Below are positions 12,032 to 24,110 of a stretch of 64,000 nucleotides of DNA, piece by piece. A program made the translations under genes and the position numbers. The notes below the pieces were generated by a model that saw nothing but the letters and a program-made list of their open reading frames with translations, was not told the DNA's origin and made no database searches. The stretch is from Branchinecta lynchi (Eukaryota > Arthropoda > Branchiopoda > Anostraca > Branchinectidae), in NCBI GenBank assembly GCA_023053575.1, contig JAKZAP010000001.1, positions 28,476,533 to 28,540,532 on the forward strand, read 5' to 3'. The number at the start of each line of letters is the position of its first letter. The first letter of the stretch is position 1.

Positions 12032-12168
12032 AGCTAGCTATGGAAAGAATTAAGAAAGGAAGTGTTTGGTCGGGAGGCTTGGGAGGAAAGCGATTTGGTT
12101 TCAAGTATGGGAAGTAAGTATTCTGGTGAGATCCGAAGGCTGGGTAGATTCCTGAAGCTAGCTATGGC
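11893..12168. repeat. ~150-bp tandem duplication in the LINE remnant
   Basis: AGAATTAAGAAAGGAAGTGT through CCTGAAGCTAGCTATGG occurs twice in tandem with almost no differences. Confidence 0.85.
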
Positions 12169-12200
12169 CCACCGTGAACTATTTTTATAGAAGTTGGTTT

Positions 12201-13856
12201 TTACGGCACTTGCCTTCCGGCCAAGTGCCATATACCGATCACTTTTCCGTCGGTCTGTCTGTCGGTCGGTCGGTTAGTCCGGTGTTTGCGAGTTAGGGTA
12301 CTTCCAAATATGCTAGGACGATGAAACTTGGCAGACATATCAGGGATCCGACCAAACTAACTTGGAAATAGTCACTTGCCCGATCCGACCATCGTGGGGG
12401 GAGGGGGAGGTTGCGGAATCCAGAAAAAGGGACATGCGTAACTTTCGAATGGGTGATCGGATCTTAATGAAACTTTATACCTGGGAAGACCTCGTGTCTC
12501 GGATGTCTCATTTCAAGTACGGACCGGATCCGATGAATCTGAGGGGGAGTCGGAGGGGGAGCCGGAAATCGTGTGAAACTCTCGGATTGGAGCGATCTGG
12601 ATGAAACTTGGTGGGAAGAACTAGCACAAGCTCTAGATAAACAACTGACAGAACTGGACCGGATTCGGACACTGTGGGGGGAGTTGGAGGGGGGTTCCAG
12701 AATTCTGGCGATCCATAGTTGATGTACTTCCAGGTGGGCTAGGACGATACAACTTGGCAGGCATATCAGAGACCAGACCAGATTAACTTGGAAACAGTCA
12801 CTCGCCCGATCCGACCGTCGTGGGGGGAGGGGGAGACGGCGGAATCCGAAAATTAGTGGCATGCATAACTTTCGAACGGGTTATCAGATCTTAATGAAAC
12901 TTGATATCTTGAAAGAACTCATGTCTCAGATGTCCCATTTCAAGTGCGGACCGAATCAAATGAACTGGGGGGGGGGGGGGGGCTGGATGGAGGGGAGAAC
13001 CGGAATTCTTGTGATACGCATACAGTGGAGCGATCAGGATGAAACTTGGTGAGACGTACAGGCACAAGTCCTAGGTGCATCAGTGACAGAATTGGATCGG
13101 ATTCGGGTACCGAGGGGGGGGGCTGTAGGGGGGTGTCCGGAATTCCGGTGATCGTGAGTTAATGTACTCCCAGATGTGATAGGACGATAAAACTTTGCTG
13201 GAGCATCAGAACCTTGACATCGTCACTTCTCCGACCCGACCATTCTTTAAAGAACTCATCTTAACCGCAAAATACAAAAATACTTTTAAGCAAAATTTAA
13301 ATATTCTTTGAGCCCAAGCTGACTTTGAAACATTTATTCAAACAATGTTTACACGGATACGTCAGCTCTGATTTTTCATCAGCGATATTTCGGCCCTTCT
13401 TGGCAAGGGTCCTCGTCAGGTTTTCATCAGCGAAATATCGCTGATGAAAAATCAGAGCTGACGTATCCGTGTAAACATTGTTTGAATAAAAGCAAAATTT
13501 ACTTTTTCAAGATCGCCATGAGTACATGAACCTTTTTGCCTCAAGTGTTTTGCTTCGAAATTAATTCTTAGCACCCTTAAAGTGCGCATCTTAACCGAAA
13601 AGTGTAAAAAAGCTTGTGACCGTCGCTTCCAATCTCTGACCCAGCCTTGCAAGTTTGGCGCATCTTAACCGGATACTTCCATCTGACCCAGCCTTCGGGG
13701 TTTTTGTTTCCTTCTTGTTTCCTTTTGCTTTCTGTCTCCTATTTTTATGTTTAAAGTGAAACCATAGGTTGAATTTTCAGCCCCCTTAATTTTTTCTTGC
13801 TGGGGCATTTCTTACCACATATGCTTGCAAGTGTCATATGAGCTTACAGCTCTTGT
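12201..13856 (+). repeat. B-family element with nested L copy
   Basis: Opens with CGGCACTTG-CCTTCCGG-CCAAGTGCC, a hairpin, then a (GTCG)n-like stretch and GGACGATGAAACTTGGCAGA. Ends CAAGTGTCATATGAGCTTAC then AGCTCTTGTT. The interior has pseudo-tandem blocks with G-runs. Confidence 0.8.
13283..13500 (-). repeat. L-family copy 2: hammerhead-like core inside a perfect 60-bp inverted repeat
   Basis: Arms 13333-13392 and 13431-13490 are exact reverse complements. The 38-nt centre holds, on the minus strand, CTGACGA, GGACCCTT, GCCAAG, AAGGGC. Helix I is not well formed here. The left side extends to AAATATTCTTTGAGCCCAAG, the other conserved end of the family. Confidence 0.7.
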
Positions 13857-13968
13857 TTGGTTTGTTGTTGGAGTGTATCATATTTTGTTTGTGTTATTGT
13901 GTTATGTTTCCCGCCATGGCCCTTGGGCTTTATTGGGAATGAATTCATTCATTTATTCATTCATACTG
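13857..13968 (+). mobile_element. LINE 3' end with ATTC-type tail
   Basis: CCCGCCATGGCCCTTGGGCT then TTATTGGGAATG and ATTCATTCATTTATTCATTC. Same family as 29908-30110. Confidence 0.55.
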
Positions 13969-13989
13969 AACTCATGTATGAGCTTCCTT

Positions 13990-14869
13990 TTCTTTCCGGG
14001 CAAAAAGATTGACTTGAATCCAGCAAAAAACGGATTTGGTGGAAGTAAAAGTTGTTTTGAACTCGGTAACATTGATGAAAAAAGAGCCTCGTATTGATGG
14101 TCCGGTAGGAATATAGTCAAAATGGAATAATTGTAAGATACGCTTTTTGCTGAATAGTATTAGTTAAGGGGGTTCGGCAAATACTGAACACACTTAAGAA
14201 GTCCAGGTACTTGACGACCACGTACTACTTGTCGGCAGATCTTCTATTTGCTCGTGCACTTATGAGTTATACTACACCCTTATGAGTAATCCTCATCGGC
14301 AGTATTTTGCATTTTAGCGTTTTAGTCCTGTATCGGATTTCAACTCTCCGAATTCGAATTTTAACTCTCCGAATTCGGATTTTAACTCTTCGAATTCAGA
14401 AGAAAAATCGCCGGATTCGGTGATCTTCAGCCACTAAAGGGAAATTGAGGCAAAAGTGATCATGGGCCCATGAGGATCATGAGCCTATATCGTTTGGTGA
14501 AAAGTTTTGCTTCCCCTTTTCGATTAAGATGCGCACTTTAAGGGAGCTAGAAATTCAGGTCTAAGGAAAATCCATGAGGCAAAAATGAGCATGGGCTCAT
14601 GGGGATTCCCAACCAAATTTACTTTCATTCAAGGAACATCCTGCTGGGACAACATTTAGCCATAGCGCGTATATGAACCCTTTTTAATTTATATTTGTCG
14701 TATGTTTATAAGTGTATAGTACACTGTTGAAAAACGTGGTAAAGTTTATTTGCTTTTAGAGAGAGAAAATTCGGCTTAACTTCTTTTTTTTTCTATTAAT
14801 AAATAAGTAAATAAATATTCTGCTTCAAAACATTTTTTTTCTACTATGCGATTAAGATGAGTAATTTGA
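13990..14869. other. Intron sequence, no gene seen
   Basis: A possible A-family scrap at 13990-14060 and a short TAACTCTCCGAATTCGAATT run at ~14340-14400. Nothing else is recognisable. Confidence 0.5.
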
Positions 14870-15660
14870 GGATAGTCGGATCTGGGAGGTGACTATTTCT
14901 AAGCCAATCTCGTCAAGTCTCTAATGTTCCGGCCAAGTTTCACCGGAAGTTTGGACCCCCCCCCCCCCACCGACTCACCTCAGTGCCTTAATCTGGTACG
15001 GTTCTAGCACTGATGTATCTAGGGCTTGTGCTTGTTCTTCCCCACCAATTTTCATCCCGATCACTCCACTCTGAGCGTGTCATACGATTGCCGGTTTTCC
15101 CCTCACCCCCACTCCCCTGACCCATCCTGACTTGAAATGGGACATCTAAGGTCTTTCCAAATGTCAAGTTTCACTAAGATCTATTCACCCGTTTGAAAGG
15201 TATACATACCTCGAAATTCCAGATCCCTCCCCCCCATACAATTGATCGGATCGGGACCGACTACTTCCAAGCTAATCTAGTAGGGTCCCTGAAATGCTGC
15301 CAAGTTTCATCTGAAAACTCACCTGGAAGTACCTTAACTCCGCATCACCGTAATTCCGGAAACCCTCTCCAACTCCTCCGACAGTGCCCAAATCCAGTCC
15401 AGTTCTGTCAATGGTTGACCTAGGGCTTGTGCTTGTTCTTTCCACAAAGTTTCATCCCACTTGCTCCACTCCAAGCGTGTCACAAGATTTCCGGCTCCCC
15501 TTTCAACTCCCCCTTACATTCATCGCATCTTGTTCGGACTTAAAATGGCACAAGTCCAGGACAGATCCGGGCACTGAGAAGGGGTTGGAGGAGGGCCCGG
15601 AATTTCCCGTGAAAGCGAGCTAGTATACTTCCAGATGTGCTAGGGTGAATAAGACGGTGA
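14870..15660. repeat. B-family copies, rearranged
   Basis: 14870-15540 reads in minus orientation (CCAAGTTTCATCCCGATCAC-like). About 15540-15660 reads in plus orientation (ACTTCCAGATGTGCTAGGG). Inverted or internally rearranged. Confidence 0.65.
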
Positions 15661-15715
15661 AACTTCTTAGATCTTCGAAAAAGTTTCAAATTGCGCATCT
15701 AAACACAAAGTACAT

Positions 15716-16700
15716 GAGTACTTTTGGCCAGATAATACATGTTAATACCCCCCTAAGTGCCCATGATCATGTGTTCCTCAATCATTTTGCTTACAAAACA
15801 ATTCCTAATATCCTCAAATCCTAATAATAAATAATGAATATCCTAATGTCCTCAACATCTTCGTGAAACGGTGAAAAAATACTTTTGGGAAACTGGCAAA
15901 AAATATATTTTCTGTTCCCCAGGAGCACATGGTCATTTGCGCATCAAAGGTTTTGCTTGCAGATGAAATCCTGGTCCATCTTTATCGCACGGTGCGAAAG
16001 TTCTTTTGCCGAAACGCTGAATTTTTCATGCCTTCCAAGAGCCTATGATAATTTGTGCCTCAAGGATTTTACTTAAAAATCAAATGCTAGCTTCCTTGAA
16101 GTTTGCGTCGCACCTGCGCAGTGCAAAAACATTTGATTGAATGAATGAAATGCTTTTATTTCGCGAAAGTGAAGAGACACGAAAATAAAATGTAGAAAGG
16201 TAAAAGCATTTTAAATATTGAAGTTTATTTTTATCTCTTGCACATAACCAGGAATACTCAAAATAGGAAACAAATATATTGACGAAATAAAATTTTGAAC
16301 TGGCCAATAACTTAAGAAGTCTTAGGCTCCGCTCAGACGTTGGCCCACATGATTAGAACCAGCATTTAATTTCTCATTCTTTTTAGAGCTAACCTGGATT
16401 GGGTGCTTCAAATCAGATTATGTATCGTCAACCTACTTGAGTGATATCGGTCATACTAGCAGAACCACTGACCAAATTTGAAAAAAAAAAGTTTTAATGT
16501 GAGAAAGGTTTGAAAAAGTCAGAAAGGGGAATACAGAGCTACCGGTGAATACTTGGAGGAAGAGCAAGTGCTAAAAGTACTGGCGAGAGTCTTCCGAGAT
16601 AAGAACTCTCCCAGGCAAATAACCCCGACAAAGCAAAGAGGAAAGCCTTTGTACGGTCACACTTCGGTTTTTGTAAGGTGTTCAGTTACAAGTCGAGATC
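15716..16700. other. Intron sequence, no gene seen
   Basis: It has words shared with B-element 3' parts (GTGCGCATCTTAACC-like) and an ATTGAATGAATGAAATG stretch. No coding or RNA feature. Confidence 0.5.
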
Positions 16701-16710
16701 GGATCCGGCT

Positions 16711-17802
16711 ACAACTGGGACAGTTAAAGTGGTAGGCGGGGTCATCCGACCACCGCTGTTAAAGAGGGAGGCTGGGTCATCCGGCTACTAGTGGGACAGT
16801 TAAAGTGGGAGGCGGGGTCATCCTGCCACTGCTGGGACAGTTAAAGTAGGAGGCCGGGTCATCCAGCCGTTGCTGTTAAAGAGAGACGGGGTCAGCCTGC
16901 CACTGCTGGGACAGTTAAAGTAGGAGACCAGGTCATCCGGCCACTGCTATTAAAGAGGGAGGCTGGGTCATCCGGCCGCTAGTGGGACAGTTAAAGTGGG
17001 AGGCGGGGTCATCTGGCCACTGCTGGGACAGTTAAAGTGGGAGGCCGGGTCATCCGGCCACTGCTGTTAAAGAGGGAGGCTGGTTCATCCGGCCACTAGT
17101 CGGACAGTTAAAGTGGGAGGCGGGGTCATCCGGCCACTGCTGGGATAGTTAAAGTGGTAGGCCGGGTCATCCGGCCACTGCTGTTAAAGAGGGAGGCTGG
17201 GTCATCTGGCCACTAGTGGGACAGTTGAAGTGGGAGGCGGGGTCATCCTGCCACTGCTGAGACAGTTAAAGTAGGAGGCCGGGTCATCCGGCAGCTGCTG
17301 TTAAAGAGAGGTGGGGTCATCCGGCCACTAGTGGGACAGTTAAAGTGGGAGGCGGGGTCATCCTGACACTGCTGGGACAGTTAAAGTAGGAGGCCGGGTC
17401 ATCTGGCCACTGCTGATAAACTGGGAGACGTGTTCATCCGGCGGGACAGTTAAAGTGGGAAGCGGGGTCATCCTGCCACTGCTGGGACAGTTAAAGTAGG
17501 AGGCCGGGTCATCCGGCCACTGCTGATAATGTGGGAGGCGGGGTCATCCGGCCGCTAGTGGGACAGTTAAAGTGGGAGGCGGGGTCATCCTGCCACTGCT
17601 GGGACAGTTAAAGTGGGAGGCCGGGTCATCCGGCCACTGCTGATAAAGTGGGAGGCTGAGTCATCCCGCCACTAGTGGGACAGTTAAAGTGGGAGGCCGG
17701 GTCATCCGGCCACTGCTGTTAAAGAGGGAGGCTGGGTCATCCGGCCACTGCTGTTAAAGAGGAAGGCGGGGTCATCCGGCTACTAGTGGGACAGTTAAAG
17801 TG
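16711..17802 (+). repeat. 1.1-kb minisatellite, ~35-41-bp units
   Basis: About 28 units of two alternating kinds: GGGACAGTTAAAGTGGGAGG then CGGGGTCATCCTGCCACTGCT, and GTTAAAGAGGGAGGCTGGGT then CATCCGGCCACTAGT. Order is irregular, suggesting repeated unequal exchange. It lies in the 24-kb intron. Confidence 0.95.
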
Positions 17803-18317
17803 CTCCACGGGTTCTTGTTAATCCTGTGACTTGGTGAACATGGCAGACAGGACTGTCACATGCTTCGGGTGCCCGAGTTTAAGTGGAGAGTGGGATTGCT
17901 CTTCCTTCCCTGCACAACCTTCACAGAACTAACCTTAGCTGATAGTTTAGTTTTCAGTTCATTTATTTTTAAAGAACAAGTTATTCACTGTAGACTAATT
18001 CCACACGTAAATTTCATTCACTTGTCACAGGAAAGGAAATAACATACAACCTATCATTTAAGGTGCCATGCGAGCCATAAAAAAAAAATATCGTCAAGGG
18101 ATTCAGATGTCAAATGATGTGTAGCCAAGTCTTTCTTGGCACTGATCCCAGTCGAGATTCCTTCAAAACATGATTAATTCGAAAAGAATAAGAAGAAGAA
18201 AATCAACAGAGAGAGGTAAAAAAGATCGTGATATCCACCTGCCCCAAAACCATAAAGCGATGAAAGAAGTAAAATTGTTTTATGTCAACTTTCGTGTAAC
18301 GAAAGGACATATAGATG

Positions 18318-18425
18318 GATAGATAAATCTTTTTATTCGCCAAAAACTGATCGTGGCTCATTAACGAAAGAACATATAGATAGATAGATAATAGATAGAT
18401 AAATCTTTTTATTCGCCAAAAACTG
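18318..18425. repeat. Duplicated (GATA)n-tailed fragment
   Basis: GATAAATCTTTTTATTCGCC followed by AAAAACTGATC occurs twice, each preceded by a GATA/GATG run. Confidence 0.75.
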
Positions 18426-19200
18426 ATCATGACTCACGCCAAATTCCTAAGTTATTACTACAATAACTAACAAATTACTACAATAACTTACCAAAATACT
18501 AAGCTGATTCATTCGTCCAGACTCTGGAGATATGAAAATTACATAAAAGTTCGAAAACAAAACGGACGTTACTTTTTATCACTGATTAATGGAGCAAACA
18601 ACAGATTAAGTTTCTCCAGTTGAAAGGGGAACTTCTCAGACTTCAGCGTCTAATGCTCTGACTTTCGTATATCTTATCAAAGAATAAAAAAATGTACTTA
18701 GAGGGATTAAATCCTTACAAATGGTATCGAAGCCTTACTAAGCCAGCAAGGACTGTCGTATTTCCACTATACTTAAGTGACTATTTGCCGAAACCATAAA
18801 TTCCTAACGATATAATTAAAGCGCAATTCCTGCTAGATAAAGCTTACATTCCAATATTTTAGCATTTGTTAATCCTTTGAAAACTCTTTGTTGAGAAGGC
18901 TACAAACTTTAAACCTATGGGAGCTGTGCGAAGCTGAAAAAACGGGAGGGACGTCTTAACTTCATCTGGCCAAGGTGGGACCAGTTGGAGAGAAGGGGGT
19001 GAAGTACATTCTTAACACGCATAGGGACCAAATGGATGGAGGCACTGAGAAGAAATTTGGAGGGTACTTTGCAGTGGTCATGGGCCCTAGCTAAGTTGGA
19101 TTTTCAGGGGCCCGGAGCAGAGAAGAACTTAGATGGGGGAAGTTGTCCCGGACATTTTTTTTAAATGCTATGACTTCCCTTAAATTTTATGACACGTGGG

Positions 19201-19370
19201 CAGGCCCGTATCCAGGAATTTATTTCGGGGGGGGGGTGGCCTCCTGGTCGGACAAGAAAGTACAAAAAAAAAGATATAGATCAGAGGGAAAAGCCTATAA
19301 AAATGATTATTTTTGTATGTTTTGGTGGTCGGGGTCAATCCCGTACCCCCCCCCCCTGGATACGGCCCTG
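19201..19370. mobile_element. G-family hAT MITE
   Basis: Ends CAGGCCCGTATCCAGG and CCTGGATACGGCCCTG, with a C/G-run inside each end. Flanks CACGTGGG and CATGTGGT are an imperfect 8-bp duplication, as expected for hAT. The second copy is at 62792. Confidence 0.8.
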
Positions 19371-19824
19371 CATGTGGTCCAAAACAAGGGAAATGGGATC
19401 ACATTTGGAAGGTACAGTGGTTACGGTTCCTAGCCAGATATTTTTAAGCCTGGGCGGATCCGACCTCGCTGGGGGAGCCGGAGGGACTAAACTTAATGTG
19501 CCATTTGTGTGTCTTAACTGCACCTGACCATGAACTGGAGTGGGAGCCGGGCCCCCGGTGCAAACGTGTGAGACCCATATGAACCAAACGTGTTGAGCGG
19601 ACCGGTAATACTTGGATGGTACGAAAGTGTCATCGATGTAGCAGAACACACATTTGTTAACAGATATAAGATCCGAAGATTTTTTTTATGGTAGGGAAAT
19701 TTGAAGATGGCCCAGATGACTTTTTTTTGTTACCGCTTAGGGACAGCATGCAGCATTCCCTGGAATGCACTATAGCTATTTCCGTAACAAGTCCGTCATC
19801 CGCGTTTTTTTTTTCTCTCGTTTT

Positions 19825-21290
19825 TATGGCACTTGCAGCTCCGCTCAAGTGCCATATACCGATAACTTTTCGGTTCGTCGGTCTGTCTGTCAGGCCACTC
19901 ATATCGAGTTAGGGTACTTCCAGATGTGCTAGGACGATGAAACTTGGCAGGTATATTATGCACCCTACCACACTAACTTGGAAATAGTCACTTCTCCGAT
20001 TCAACCACCATGGTGGAGTGGAGGGACGGGGAATCCGGAACATTGACGTATTTTTAACTTTTGAACGGGGAATCGGATCTTAATGAAACTTGATATTCTG
20101 AAAGACCTCCTATTTCAGATGTCACACTTCAAGTCCGGAATGGATCCAGTGACTTTGGGGGGAGTTGGAGGGGGGAACCGGAAATCGTGTGTCATATTCA
20201 GACTGGATGGATCGGGATGAAACTTGGTGGGAAGAACAAGCACAAGCCCTAGATACAGACTTGACAAGACGGGATCGGATCTGAGCACTTTGGGGGGAGT
20301 TGGAGGGAGGGTTCCGGAATTCCGGCGATCCCGACTTAAGATGCTTACACGTGTGCTAGGAAGACGAAACTTGGCAGGCATATTAAGGACCCCACCAAAC
20401 TAACTTGGAAATAGTCACTTTCCCGATCCGACTACCGTGGGGAGAGTGGAGGAGGGGGAATCAGGAATATTGACGTATTTACAACTTTTGAACGGGGAAT
20501 CGGATCTCAATGAAACTTGATATTTGGAGAGACCTCGTGTCTTAGATGTCACACTTCAAGTGGGGACGGGATCCGATCAATGTGGGGTAGTCGGGGGGGG
20601 GGGGGGACGGAAATTTTGTCACACGCTTGGAATATTAGGATTGGGATAAGACTTGGTGGAAAGAACAAGCGTAAGCCCTAGATACATCAGTGATAGGACC
20701 GGATTCGATCTCTCTGGGGAATTTGTACGGGGGTCTTGAATTCTGGTGATCGCAGTTTAAGGTACGCTACTTCCAGATGTGCTATGATTAACTTGGCTTG
20801 AACATTAGAGACTTGACAAGATTGGCTTAGAAATTGTCACTTCCCAGATCCGACCATACCTTAAAATACTCATCTTAACCACAAAGTACAAAAAAATACT
20901 TTTAAGCAAAACCTACATTTTCATGATCCCCTTGAACCCATGATCATTTTTACCTCAAGGGTTTTGATTATGATGATTACAGAAGAAAAAAAAATTACCT
21001 AACGATTCAACGTGATTTTCAAGGGTGCATCGTCATTTTTATTTACCATTTTATTCAAACAAAACCTGTAACCATAGGTTTGTTTCCTTCCCCGAAGTTG
21101 AACCAGAAGATTGACAGCCTGACGAGGACCCTTGCCAAGAAGGGCCGAAATATCGCTGATGAAGAATCATAGCTGACGTATCCGTTGTAAACATTGTTTG
21201 AATAAATTTTTCAAAGTCAGCTTGGGCTCAAAGAATATTTATTTATTTGCCAAGTCTTGCAAGTGCCATATGAGCTTCCAGCTCTTGTTA
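19825..21290 (+). repeat. B-family element
   Basis: TATGGCACTTG-CAGCTCCG-CTCAAGTGCCATA at the start and CAAGTGCCATATGAGCTTCC at the end. An L element with the hammerhead-like motif is nested near 21105-21242. Confidence 0.85.
21115..21158 (+). ncRNA. Hammerhead-ribozyme-like motif (L-family copy 3)
   Basis: CAGC, CTGACGA, GGACCCTT, loop GCCAAG, AAGGGCC, GAAA, TATC, GCTG. Helix I is CAGC/GCTG here and GAGC/GCTC at 34540, a compensatory change that keeps pairing. Core residues are all present, with UC as the predicted cleavage dinucleotide. It sits near the 3' end of a B element, followed by the family tail with GTAAACATTGTTTGAATAAA. Confidence 0.55.
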
Positions 21291-23785
21291 TGGTGCTTGG
21301 AGCTTCGCTAAAGTGTCATATACTGATAACTTTTCTGTCGGTTCACTGTTCACCAGTTAGAGTACTTCCAGATGTGCTAGGACGATGAAACTAGGCAGGT
21401 GTTTGAAGGACCCAACAAAACATAACTGAGAACTAGTCAGTTCCCCGACCCGACCACCTTCGGGGGGGGGGGAGTGGAGAGAGGGGAAATCCGACATTTT
21501 GAGGTATGTTTAACTTACGAACGACCGATCGGATCTTAATGAAACTTGATATTTCGAAACAGGTCATATCTCATATGTTCTACTTTAAATCCGAACCGGA
21601 GTCAATGACTGTGGGAGAGTTGGATGGGGAGAGACCGGAAATCTTGTGACACGCTTATAGTGGAGGAATTGGGCTGAAATCTGGTAGGAAGAACAAGCAC
21701 AAACCCTCGATACATCGTTGACAGAACCGGACTGGATCGGGGCACTGTCGGGGTAGTTGGACGGGGGGCGTAATACCGGTGATCCCAGGTTAAGGTAGTT
21801 CCAGATGTGCTAGGACAATTAAACTTGACAAGAATATCAGGGATGGAACGGATGGAATTGGGAATAGTCAACATCCCGATCCAATCATCGAGGGAGGGAG
21901 GGAGAATCCGGAATCTTGCGTCACTCGTAACTTTTGAACGGGTTATACGATCTGAATGACACTGCAAAGTTGGAAAGTACAAGTGTCTCACATCTTCCAT
22001 TTTAGGTCTGAAGCAGACCGTTAAATGGAAGGAGGGAGTTGGAGGGGACCGGAAATCTCGTGACACGCTTAGAGTGAAGTTAAGACGAAACCTGTTGGGA
22101 CGAACACGCAAAAGTCCTAGATACACCGTTTATAGAACCGGACCGGATCCAGACACTGTGGGAGGAGGGGGTTAGGTGATCCCGAGTTACCGTGAGTTAC
22201 CGAGTTAGTGATGCAATGAAACTTGGCAGGCTTATCAAGAAGTAGAACATGATGACTTGGAAACAGTCACTCCCCCGATCCAATCATCGTGGGGGGGGGG
22301 GGGTGGAAGAAAAGAGAATTCGGAATCCTATATCACGCATAACTATCGAACAAGGGATCAGCTCGGAATTAAACTTGACCAATGACAAGAGCACGTGTCC
22401 TTCATGTTCCGTTTCGATTCCGGACTGGATCTGACTACTGTGGGGGATTTGGGGGGGGGGGCGGATATCTCAAGATATTCAGACTGGAGGGATGGGATGG
22501 AATTTGGTGGGAAGATCAAGCAAATCCTCTAAATAAATTATTTATTTGCAGGAATGGTTTGGATCCAGGAAATGTTTACTATTTATTTTTTGCTTGCAAC
22601 TGAATCCCTCAAAGTGTTCATCTTAACCGCCAAGTGCAAAAAATACTTTCAAGCAAACGATGCATTTTCTTGGTCCCGAAGGACTTCTGGTCATCTTTAC
22701 CTCAAGAGCTTTGCTTACAAATGGATTTCTAACTGCTCAAAGTGCGCATCTTAACCGCAAAGTGAAAAAAAATACCTCTGACCAAAAGATACTTTTTCAT
22801 TATCCCCAAGGGGTCATCATTCTTGCCTCAAGGGTTTTGCCTACAATTCTTAGCCCTATTAAAAGGGATTGACTAGAAACGGAAATGGAACGGAAGGACA
22901 CGGTGCAGGAGTAAGGAAAACTAAAACAGGAAGGCGTACTAAAATTACGACCTAATAAAACCCGGAACGCTCTACTAGGAGGAATACTAGTAAAAGGGAG
23001 ACGATGAAAAGCGCGGCGCCCCGGTACATTTGCTTGGTGGAAAACATCTCGAAACCAAAACTTTTTCAAATTTCTAAATAACATGGAAAGAAACTTTTGA
23101 GCTAAAAAAGTTACATTCTCGGCAATAAATACTTGGACAACCTGGTGCATTTTGACAGTGCAAAGTTTGTGCACCGTCAAAATGATTCGCAGTCAGCTTA
23201 CCCTAAAGGAATATTAAAACCCTAGTTCCTCCTGCTGCAGTGAGTCAAGTATTTAAACTGTTGTTCCCGGTTTAGGACTTGTTCCTACTGCACCAGGGAA
23301 CCAAGTTTCAAACAACAGTGCCCTTTGTCGTGCGTGGGTTAACTCGACAAAGGGAAGGAATAAGACTACTATAAAAGAGATTGCGCAAGGGAATGAACTA
23401 GAAATAGTGCCCAAGCATGCTACTGGGAAGGAACGGCAGTACATCGTACCCCTTTAGTAGTATTCCCCTGGTTCAGCGTTCCCGATTTAGTACGTCGTGT
23501 TTTTAGTATGCGTTCCCGCTTTTAGCATGCATTCCTCCTGTACCGTGCTTTTCCATTCCGTTCCTGTTTTTAGTCTATCCTCTATTAAAGTGCGCGTCAT
23601 GACCGCAAAGTGTAAAAAATTCGTTTGACCGAACGATATATTATCATGATCCCTAAAGGTCCATGGTAATTTGTGACCCAAAAGAATTGTTTCCAAATGA
23701 TTGCAATAAACCTACGAATTTAAAAATTCCCCCTTTCATCGTCTGAACAAACCTAGCAAGTGTCATGTAAGCCTAGCCCTTGTTC
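21291..23785 (+). repeat. B-family element, head-to-tail with the previous one
   Basis: Starts directly after the preceding copy (GGTGCTTGG-AGCTTCG) and ends AGCAAGTGTCATGTAAGCC. It is split by a C-family element at 22865-23581. Confidence 0.75.
22865..23581. mobile_element. C-family element (717 bp), 9-bp duplication
   Basis: Ends GGGATTGACTAGAAACGG and CTGTTTTTAGTCTATCCT, with long imperfect inverted repeats. Flanks CTATTAAAA and CTATTAAAG. Nested in a B element. Confidence 0.8.
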
Positions 23786-23937
23786 ATCTTTCTTTCAATT
23801 ATGTCTTGAAAGCTTTTTATTAAGTTTTCGTATGTTTAGTTGACGAATTTTTTTTTAAAAAGAACGAATAAAAAATCAACACTCAACATAGAAGAATTAA
23901 AGATTTCAATGAGAAGATGGAAGTTTAGGTGAGAGAA

Positions 23938-24110
23938 TGAGGCCCTTCAGCCCAAGCTTACTTGTCATTTCAGGATTGTTTCTCCTTGGACACGGACCCT
24001 GCCAAGAAGCGACGAAATGTCACTGATATCGGAATTTTTTGGAGAGGAGGGTTTGAATAAAAGGATTGAAAAACCAGTGCAGCTTGTTCGTTGGGGTGTC
24101 AGGGATAAAG
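23938..24110 (+). repeat. L-family copy 4 (strongly decayed)
   Basis: Contains CTTCAGCCCAAGCTT, GGACCCTGCCAAGAAG, CGACGAAATGTCACTGAT and TTTGAATAAAAGGATTG in the family order. The hammerhead core is not intact. Confidence 0.45.

Noticed and set aside
12034..12231. Minus-strand 65-codon ORF
   Set aside because: Antisense of the duplicated LINE remnant; the sense frame carries the recognisable Cys-His block.
21602..22126. 174-codon minus-strand ORF
   Set aside because: It sits wholly inside a B element and repeats low-complexity P/S/T words. Similar shadows occur in other B copies.
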